A stretch of DNA of 64,000 nucleotides from Cunninghamia lanceolata. Taxonomy: Eukaryota; Streptophyta; Pinopsida; Cupressales; Cupressaceae. Both the position numbers and the translations under genes were made by a program. Position 1 is the first letter of the stretch; each line of letters opens with the position of its first letter. The DNA is taken from the NCBI GenBank assembly GCA_027924645.1, contig BSBN01001149.1, positions 4,278,001 to 4,342,000 on the forward strand. Direction: 5' to 3'. Positions 61,384 to 64,000 of this stretch are shown here, one piece after another. The notes beneath the pieces are model-generated. The model was not told the DNA's origin. It saw only the letters and a list, made by a program, of their open reading frames with translations, and did not search any database.

Positions 61384-62841
61384 CTGGTTTATGCACAGTA
61401 TCAAAAAATGATTCATGATTTTATTTTTGATGCATCTTTGATCTTTTTCCTTTAGGTTCTTAATTTATTGGAGTATTCTGTCCGAAGACAAGATTTTGTT
61501 CCTGTATTTTTGTTCAGATTGATAAATATGAGTTGGCTGTCAAGCTGTTTCTTCCAGTGTGTTTAAGCACCTGATCGTCAAAGTAGATACATGCTGATAC
61601 TTCAGTAAGAATTTTATTTATCGTTTAAGATGTAATTTCTAGGGTAAAAATTATGTTGTCACAGATTTTCTATTATCCATGTTGATTGAACATAATGCTG
61701 CTTTATGATTACAGAGTAGCGGATTCTCCTAAATAATTGAGTAATCTGATTGATGTTTCATGTGTAGTTATTTGCTTAACTATCAATGATAAGACTGGTA
61801 AAGTGTAAGCCCTCTATACAAATTTTACTCTGTTGAAATTCCATGGGTCTTGACTGTTTTCATTATAATGGAAATGGTAAATTCACCTCTTCATGCATTT
61901 CACGTGGATCTGAGATAGATGTTCCCTAAAGTACTCTATCATAGAAGCATGCAATTTGTGTTTAATGTGATTGAGTAGGAAAAGTTGTTTTGACATAACT
62001 TTTACTATTTTGCTTTCTGTTTGATATTTTCAGTCTGATTTTGATGATGGATGTTCTTTGGATTAGATATGAACTCTGGAAACCGTACCTTCGAGCCATG
62101 ATGGAAGGTGACATGAAAGCCGTGAGTATAGGCTCAAAGACAAAAGACGAAATTTTGGGTACTTGCTTGCAGCAAATGAAAGCATGCTTTCTAGGCGTGA
62201 GTTCTTAGAACCTTGGGTTTTTTTAAAAGAAAAGGTGATTTGATAATTATGTTGATACTCCCTGAGTAGTAGATCAAAAAAATAGCATCGAGTTAATGTT
62301 GTACACCTTATGATGCTACTTACCTAGGCAAGAAAAGATGAAAGCATGGTCAGTAACATGAATGAATGAATTTATTCTTTATTATGATCCTTAATCCAGT
62401 GTTTCGATTAAATATGAGCTGTTGTTTATGCTAGGAGGATAAAACCAGTAATGTTTGGAAAGGTATACCATGATCATAGTTATTGTGGCATTTTGCACTC
62501 AAGATTGACAAATGTTAATTTTTTTGACAAAATTTGATATTTTGTATGAACTCTATCTAACAGTCTACTGTTTCAAGCACAGGCAAAGTCTAACAAGGAG
62601 AAACTTTTTGAAGCTATGGAACTTTTCTTTGAAAGGTGACAAACTATCATGGACTCCTTATCCTTCTCATTTTTAAACAAATTATCATCTAGAGCAGTGT
62701 CATCATATTTTGTCAAATTTCATAGAAAGCTTTCAACACAGGTCCCAAAGAGTAGGAGGTGGGGAGCAACATGCTGTTGGAGAAATTGTTTGTCGTTGTA
62801 GACTTTGCCAAGCATCTGATATGGTACTCAAGAAAAAACCG
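18006..62841 (+). CDS. TOP3A: DNA topoisomerase 3-alpha, internal part of gene (9 exons, 299 codons, both ends missing)
   Basis: Type IA topoisomerase that nicks and passes single strands. In eukaryotes it works with RecQ helicase and RMI1 to dissolve recombination intermediates in the nucleus. The joined exons translate without a stop and follow the plant TOP3A order: [132 protein letters not shown], and a first zinc-finger CxxC (CRCRLC). All introns are GT...AG and phases are consistent: exons are phase 0 except splits inside Gly (exon 6/7) and Arg (exon 8/9). The catalytic-tyrosine motif of the family (S-Y-P-R-T-E) lies upstream of the first visible exon and was not found in 1-18005. Introns 2, 3 and 5 are about 10.0, 13.1 and 18.8 kb and are packed with retroelements. 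The open frame and clean junctions argue for a working gene. Confidence 0.93.
18424..18552 (+). CDS. TOP3A: TOP3A exon (visible exon 2)
   Basis: Forty-three codons between TTTCTCCAG and GTAAGG. Encodes [17 protein letters not shown] and the [16 protein letters not shown] strand. The following intron (18553-28555, about 10 kb) holds two or three solo LTRs and a copia fragment. Confidence 0.93.
19006..20148 (+). mobile_element. Solo LTR, TSD AGCCC/AGTCC
   Basis: Starts TGTCATGTCCCC and ends AAGGGACATTACA. The flanks AGCCC (19001-19005) and AGTCC (20149-20153) differ by one transition. TATAAAAGG at 19280, GGACGAAAACCC at 19380 (100 bp later) with a second copy near 19450, and GCCGTACC at 19841. 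Inserted in TOP3A intron 2, sense orientation. Confidence 0.85.
21185..21568 (+). repeat. 192-bp tandem duplication inside a solo LTR
   Basis: Two near-identical copies, each beginning ATTTTGATGTGTTTTTGATT and holding a CCGYACC, CTGTACC, CTGTACAG motif cluster. Period 192 bp, measured from the shared ATTTTGATG at 21185 and 21377. Confidence 0.9.
22408..24592 (+). mobile_element. Solo LTR nested in 20603-24765, TSD TATGT
   Basis: Starts TGTAATGTCCCC and ends AGAACCTTACA. Perfect TATGT repeats lie at 22403-22407 and 24593-24597. TATAAAAGG at 22667, GGACGGAAACCC at 22771, GCCGTAC at 23009, 23176 and 23509, and CCCACTGAATAAGTGG hairpins around 24298-24340. The younger of the two nested insertions. 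Confidence 0.9.
24771..25555. other. Unassigned intron sequence
   Basis: No gene, LTR end or clear transposase motif recognised. The stretch TAATCCAAAACTT near 25300 also occurs beside the integrase fragment at 12970, hinting at a degraded retroelement. Confidence 0.4.
25560..26162 (+). pseudogene. Ty1/copia RNase H fragment
   Basis: Broken frames give [48 protein letters not shown] and [15 protein letters not shown], then [14 protein letters not shown] and [17 protein letters not shown] sequence. This is the C-terminal RNase H of a copia pol, up to its end. At least two frame changes and several stops. A likely 3' LTR follows at 26163. Confidence 0.9.
26163..26420 (+). repeat. Probable copia 3' LTR (3' limit unresolved)
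   Basis: TGTTGGAATATTATAATATC starts just after a purine-rich TAATAAGGCGGGA stretch that follows the copia RNase H end. This is the expected place for a 3' LTR. The terminal CA was not fixed. Confidence 0.6.
26480..27400. repeat. AT-rich stretch bounded by TTCGGCG-type inverted motifs
   Basis: About 0.9 kb, extremely AT-rich (26580-27050) with a GC-rich patch at 27065-27240. AAATTCGGATGAAGTTCGGC at the left and GTTCGCCGAATTTCGAACC plus AATTCGGCGAACC at the right are roughly inverted. It could be a small DNA transposon. No target duplication was confirmed. Confidence 0.35.
27401..28555 (+). other. TOP3A intron 2, distal part, nothing recognised
   Basis: No repeat boundary or coding similarity seen. 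Ends with the acceptor at 28555. Confidence 0.5.
28556..28630 (+). CDS. TOP3A: TOP3A exon (visible exon 3)
   Basis: Twenty-five codons ([15 protein letters not shown] then [10 protein letters not shown]) between ATTATTGCAG and GTCAAT. The donor is weaker than the others, but phase and homology fit. The following intron is about 13.1 kb (28631-41747). Confidence 0.88.
28749..29450 (+). repeat. LTR copy, plus orientation, same family as 13592-16087
   Basis: TGTGATGTGTTTTAATTTGC then the GTGCAACACAAAAC box, TCAGCTAAAAGCAGAG and further blocks also seen in reverse at 17129-16430. The distal part probably continues past an AT-rich insertion (about 29575-30640) toward 31171. The 3' end was not determined. 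Confidence 0.65.
29575..30640. repeat. AT-rich insertion with imperfect inverted ends
   Basis: The core 30000-30540 is nearly pure A/T, made of TAATATTTATAAT-like words. The left end AAATCGGGAAAAAATTGTTA and the right end CCCGATTTTTTTACAATTTT are imperfectly inverted. Possibly a MITE; no target duplication was confirmed. Confidence 0.35.
31202..31558 (+). pseudogene. Captured glutamyl-tRNA synthetase fragment plus unidentified tail
   Basis: One frame with a single TAG (31418-31420). Residues 9-37 read [20 protein letters not shown] and VTHALRSSE, the catalytic-core motif of eukaryotic-type (cytosolic) GluRS/GlnRS, which charges tRNA-Glu. The rest ([20 protein letters not shown], then an acidic [20 protein letters not shown] stretch and [12 protein letters not shown]) is not GluRS as I know it and may come from a second gene. 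The fragment is far too short for activity. Confidence 0.75.
31745..31797. repeat. (AT)n microsatellite
   Basis: Uninterrupted AT dinucleotides over 53 bp inside the copia-type element. Confidence 0.98.
32403..32494. repeat. Near-palindrome at the end of the copia-type element
   Basis: CTTATACTGATTCATCCCCC... (32403-32436) is the reverse complement, with few mismatches, of ...GGGTGGTGAATCAATATAAG (32458-32494). A 21-bp spacer separates them. TGTGCTCATCAA follows both arms. Confidence 0.9.
32671..33040 (+). pseudogene. LINE endonuclease C-terminus and linker
   Basis: [20 protein letters not shown], then [16 protein letters not shown]. The SDHWP motif is the conserved His-Asp-containing end of the apurinic-type endonuclease of plant LINEs. 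The upstream endonuclease is missing (5' truncation). Confidence 0.85.
33052..34330 (+). pseudogene. LINE reverse transcriptase
   Basis: Motifs: [33 protein letters not shown] (KAPGPDG block), [51 protein letters not shown] and, after a TAG at 34195, [11 protein letters not shown] (the catalytic YADD box as FVDD). Between about 33670 and 33780 the conserved [17 protein letters not shown] sequence is in another frame, so two compensating frameshifts are present. Encodes the enzyme for target-primed reverse transcription; inactive here. Confidence 0.92.
35125..35581 (+). pseudogene. LINE zf-RVT region, 5' of LTR insertion
   Basis: [20 protein letters not shown], stop, [40 protein letters not shown]. 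This Cys-x2-Cys...His-x4-Cys zinc-binding segment follows RT in plant LINEs. The frame then runs to the LTR at 35582. Confidence 0.88.
35582..37280 (+). mobile_element. Solo LTR inside the LINE, TSD GGTTG/AGTTG
   Basis: Starts TGTAATGTCCCC and ends GGGATATTACA. The flanks GGTTG and AGTTG differ by one base. Removing it with one flank rejoins the LINE frame (KIKSPGL to EFVWMLSPT), confirming the boundaries. It contains CTATTTATAGTAAGT repeats near 35750 and 35830, GACGAAAACCTC at 36420 and GCCGTACC at 36847. Confidence 0.9.
37281..38086 (+). pseudogene. LINE RNase H, 3' of LTR insertion
   Basis: [20 protein letters not shown], then [20 protein letters not shown] with the first catalytic Asp, a stop at 37688, [12 protein letters not shown] (Glu) and [15 protein letters not shown] (in which the expected Asp is Gly-Glu-Ser), ending with [17 protein letters not shown]. 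This is the RNase H domain (RVT_3) typical of plant LINE ORF2. Confidence 0.9.
39207..39830 (+). other. TOP3A intron 3, no feature recognised
   Basis: Ordinary AT-rich sequence between the LINE tail and the minisatellite-like region. Confidence 0.5.
39830..40345. repeat. Imperfect minisatellite (TTGTATGCAGTCA family)
   Basis: The word AGTTGYATGCRGTCA recurs about ten times. Between about 40030 and 40260 it is part of a higher-order unit of 60-70 bp: GTTGCATGCGGTCACACAAT, then TTGCCATTGATGAAAAG, then TGTTGTCATTACACTT. Confidence 0.85.
40491..40780. repeat. 151-bp tandem duplication
   Basis: Two nearly identical copies begin CTTGCCCTCCTTCTGTACCA at 40491 and 40642 and end with CATGAGTTTTTTCTA. 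Few differences, so it is recent. Similar dACATCCC/GGGGAT words recur near 43490-43690. Confidence 0.92.
41748..41837 (+). CDS. TOP3A: TOP3A exon (visible exon 4)
   Basis: Thirty codons after TTGCTGCAG, ending before GTACAT. Encodes [19 protein letters not shown] and [11 protein letters not shown], the highly conserved stretch before the GIGTDAT motif. A 201-bp intron follows. Confidence 0.93.
42039..42143 (+). CDS. TOP3A: TOP3A exon (visible exon 5)
   Basis: Thirty-five codons between AACCACAG and GTATGT. Encodes [19 protein letters not shown] and [16 protein letters not shown]. The two cysteines stand where, as I recall the family, Gly and Ser are usual; this is a possible lineage difference. 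The next intron (42144-60930) is about 18.8 kb and carries five dated insertions. Confidence 0.92.
42640..43380 (-). pseudogene. Unrecognised coding-like remnant on minus strand
   Basis: Minus frame 43173-42940 gives [34 protein letters not shown], and [13 protein letters not shown]. Similar composition continues toward 42690 with stops. It resembles an old transposon-derived protein but I cannot name the family. Confidence 0.35.
44069..44660 (+). pseudogene. hAT transposase N-terminus (BED zinc finger)
   Basis: [14 protein letters not shown] then TRLHME form a BED-type finger (W-x-C-x2-C...H). After two frame changes, [20 protein letters not shown] matches the conserved hAT segment ahead of the catalytic core. 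The rest is missing before the LTR at 44913. Upstream, 43490-43690 is rich in GGGGAC/GTCCCC words, as in the termini of such elements. Confidence 0.8.
44913..46405 (+). mobile_element. Solo LTR with TSD ATTCT
   Basis: Starts TGTAATGCCCCC and ends GGTGTATATTACA. Perfect ATTCT repeats lie at 44908-44912 and 46406-46410. GGACGAAAACCTC near 45551 and GCCGTAC at 45777 and 45955. Two CTATTTTTAGTAA words near 45100 and 45150 resemble those in the 35582 LTR, so the two are related. Confidence 0.9.
46492..50272 (+). mobile_element. Solo LTR (outer), interrupted by a nested solo LTR, TSD ATGTT/ATGTC
   Basis: Starts TGTTATGTCCCC and ends CGGGACATTACA. The flanks ATGTT (46487-46491) and ATGTC (50273-50277) differ by one transition. 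TATAAAGG at 46754 and GGACGAAAACTC at 46850. Closest to the 19006-20148 family. About 1.39 kb without the nested insertion. Confidence 0.85.
47359..49742 (+). mobile_element. Solo LTR nested in 46492-50272, TSD ACCTT
   Basis: Starts TGTAATGTTCCA and ends TTGTTTATTACA. Perfect ACCTT repeats lie at 47354-47358 and 49743-49747. TATAAAAG at 47969, GGACGAAAACCC at 48072, GCCGTAC at 48312, 48479, 48629 and 48643, and AAGTGG hairpins at 49448-49500. Same family as 2588-4928. Confidence 0.92.
50530..50970. repeat. Degenerate tandem repeat
   Basis: Units of roughly 70-90 bp, each with a TTTCGAACTT-like word followed by a GTGTGCACC/GCGTACCC-like word and CATGTG/CATGCA. Strongly diverged; perhaps part of a retroelement leader. 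Confidence 0.45.
51540..52510 (-). repeat. LTR fragment, minus orientation
   Basis: The plus strand begins TGTAAAATCCCCTACCC, like the TGTAATATCCCC start of the 4946 element. On the minus strand a TATAAAAGGGAATTTGG box lies at about 52373. The other terminus was not found, so it is probably truncated near 52510. Confidence 0.5.
53480..56460. mobile_element. LTR-type insertion nested in the 5' LTR, TSD ATATT
   Basis: About 2.98 kb, beginning TGTCAGAAACTAG and ending TTGGATGTAACA, between perfect ATATT repeats (53475-53479 and 56461-56465). Removing it rejoins the host LTR after GGACGAAAACCC (53456). It has TG...CA ends but no recognisable proteins or primer site, so it is a solo LTR or a non-autonomous element of an unrelated family. 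Strand not determined. Confidence 0.8.
57353..57367 (+). other. Primer binding site (initiator tRNA-Met, one mismatch)
   Basis: GTGGTATCAAAGC directly after the 5' LTR end (TTACA at 57352). The usual sequence has GAGC. Confidence 0.88.
57414..58345 (+). pseudogene. gag of the chromovirus-type element
   Basis: The N-terminus runs from [20 protein letters not shown] in one frame, shifts after about 57600 (ORF 57580-57990), and returns for [43 protein letters not shown] and [17 protein letters not shown]. The last blocks are the retrotransposon gag capsid domain. It ends at a TAG (58341-58343). Encoded the particle shell; broken here. Confidence 0.88.
58368..59039 (+). pseudogene. gag zinc knuckle and retroviral-type aspartic protease
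   Basis: [14 protein letters not shown] is the CCHC-like nucleic-acid knuckle. [15 protein letters not shown] is the protease active-site loop, but the catalytic Asp of the usual DSGAT is Glu here. [20 protein letters not shown] and [11 protein letters not shown] follow as in chromovirus proteases. TAG at 59037-59039. Confidence 0.9.
59148..59935 (+). pseudogene. Reverse transcriptase of the chromovirus-type element, truncated
   Basis: [73 protein letters not shown], stop (59745), then [20 protein letters not shown] carrying the catalytic FFDD box. The frame ends at CEFGMTES, where the 3' LTR remnant begins. Confidence 0.92.
60153..60930 (+). other. TOP3A intron 5, 3' part, nothing recognised
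   Basis: Ordinary AT-rich intron sequence up to the acceptor TTGTTGACAG. Confidence 0.6.
60931..60965 (+). CDS. TOP3A: TOP3A exon (visible exon 6)
   Basis: A 35-nt micro-exon, [11 protein letters not shown] plus two bases of a Gly codon, after TTGTTGACAG and before GTACTA. The donor was chosen because it alone restores MGYELW across the junction with the exon at 62067. Confidence 0.85.
61324..61382. repeat. (AT)n microsatellite
   Basis: About 59 bp of AT dinucleotides in TOP3A intron 6. Confidence 0.98.
62067..62196 (+). CDS. TOP3A: TOP3A exon (visible exon 7)
   Basis: Starts after GGATTAG with the third base of Gly, then [20 protein letters not shown] through [11 protein letters not shown], ending before GTGAGT. 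One base plus 43 codons. Confidence 0.92.
62583..62635 (+). CDS. TOP3A: TOP3A exon (visible exon 8)
   Basis: [17 protein letters not shown] plus two bases of Arg, between AAGCACAG and GTGACA. Corresponds to the conserved ...LLEAM..FFER segment. Confidence 0.88.
62742..62841 (+). CDS. TOP3A: TOP3A exon (visible exon 9), start of C-terminal zinc finger
   Basis: Completes the split Arg codon, then [19 protein letters not shown] and [14 protein letters not shown] before GTATGC. The C-R-x-C pair begins a topoisomerase C4 zinc finger. Its second pair must lie in the next exon, beyond the window or at least after 62842. Confidence 0.88.
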
Positions 62842-63080
62842 GTATGCACCGATGCCTTTACACTTAATTACTTCCATTCTTTAGATTGTGCAAGAAATAC
62901 TCTCTTTGGATTTCCGAGAGTCCATTGTTATATGTTTGCTTGATCCGTTTCCTCATCAACAAGAGAATATTTGGATTTTATGGAAATTGCAAGAAATTTT
63001 ATAATTCAAACAAGACATCATAAGTGTCATTTTCTTTAAGCATACACACTTTTGCCTTAAGGTGAGGTCGAAGGGTTGAG

Positions 63081-64000
63081 TGTAATGTCCCTTTCTAGGA
63101 TTCTCTTAAGGTTGGGGAAGAGGAAATTGTAAAAACTTGTAATTTTTTACTTGCCTAGATATGAAATTTATGATGATGATTTTCAAACACAATCATCATA
63201 AATTCATAATACTACGATCTATCCACTATCTGACTTCACATGATGATGTGATTTTGTAATCCATATGTATTCAAGAATCAAATTTAATAGAAAACATTTC
63301 CTCATGGTTTTTTTAGACTCATTTGATACATTTTGTAATTGAATTTTGCAAAAAAATTGTGTGTTTTTTAAGAATTTTTAGTAATTTTTTAAGTTGCCTA
63401 GTTTTTGTCGAGTTAAAATTTTGGGCTTGCCAAGTACTCTTCAAGTCGGAGTTTGCGAACTATGCTTACAACATATTTTAATTCCATAATGCCATAATTT
63501 GTTCTTTTGGCAACCCCTTCTTGTTTGGTCTTTCACATATTTTAATTCCACGTCAACTTTTGGCACATAAGTGAGCTTTCAATCGACTATATGAGTTCTT
63601 ATATGTGACCTTGCACTCAGTACAATTCCAAACAAAAGCCCCACCTCTTGGAAGTTGTTCAAGAATCGTGAGATATTTCCAACAAGGAGATGTTTGATCA
63701 TATTTAAATTGTTTATTTGCCTCAAGACCCACTAAACTTGAACTAATGGTCATTTCAAATTTTCCAATAGATTGCTGTTATAAGAAATTACAAAATTTTA
63801 AATTAAAAAAATTAAAATAAAAAAAATGCAACTCTACAATATATATAAACTAATAAAAGTAATGAACCTTCAAGACAAACACTAAAATACATTTCAAGAA
63901 ATGTTAAAACTTGTTTTTATTTCAAAAAAAGTAGATTTTTTTTTAAGAGAACTTGAAGAAAAACAGAAAAAATGAGAAAAAACTTGAAAGAATTTGTTAA
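63081..64000 (+). mobile_element. Possible LTR start, running off the window
   Basis: TGTAATGTCCCTTTCTAGG at 63081 matches the common LTR terminus. The left flank is TTGAG. The hAT fragment inside it suggests a composite region, and the right end is not in the window. Confidence 0.4.
63430..63770 (-). pseudogene. hAT transposase BED-finger fragment
   Basis: On the minus strand: PCWKYLTILEQLPRGGAFVW, NCTECKVTYKNSYSRLKAHL. This is a BED finger (C-x2-C, then H) from the N-terminus of a plant hAT transposase. A stop follows at CAKS, then ERPNKKGLPKEQI-like sequence in a neighbouring frame. Only the DNA-binding end survives. Confidence 0.82.

Overview
The window looks like nuclear DNA of a seed plant with a very large, retrotransposon-filled genome, most likely a gymnosperm such as a conifer. 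This is inferred from one plant gene spread over about 45 kb by introns of 10-19 kb, and from dense nested LTR retrotransposons, many of them solo LTRs. No bacterial or organellar gene organisation is seen.

The only apparently intact host gene is an internal part of DNA topoisomerase 3-alpha (TOP3A) on the + strand. Nine exons (18006-18185, 18424-18552, 28556-28630, 41748-41837, 42039-42143, 60931-60965, 62067-62196, 62583-62635, 62742-62841) join without a stop into 299 codons. They run from the core of the type IA topoisomerase fold to the first C-terminal zinc finger. The 5' exons (including the catalytic tyrosine) and the 3' exons lie outside the window or were not found.

Almost everything else is mobile DNA. 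I delimited insertions by TG...CA ends and 5-bp target-site duplications (TSDs). Solo LTRs: 2588-4928, 13592-16087, 19006-20148, 20603-24765 (with 22408-24592 nested inside), 35582-37280 (inside a LINE), 44913-46405, and 46492-50272 (with 47359-49742 nested inside). Longer elements: a complete non-autonomous LTR retrotransposon on the minus strand at 4946-11553; a copia-type element at 31172-32507; a LINE at about 32580-39206; and a Ty3/gypsy chromovirus-type element at 53029-60147 with another insertion (53480-56460) in its 5' LTR. Fragments of gypsy integrase, copia RNase H and hAT BED-finger transposases are scattered between them.

The most interesting theme is capture of host-gene fragments by retroelements. 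The 4946-11553 element carries the intron-less N-terminus of a PDS5 cohesin regulator. A fused fucokinase/aldehyde-oxidase pseudogene lies directly upstream of a chromodomain at 1246-2340. A glutamyl-tRNA synthetase fragment sits in the copia-type element. A second theme is a shared layout in otherwise diverged solo LTRs: a TATA box, then a GGACGAAAACCC motif about 91-104 bp downstream, then a scatter of GCCGTAC heptamers always in the LTR's own orientation, then CCACT/AGTGG stem-loops in some families near the 3' end.
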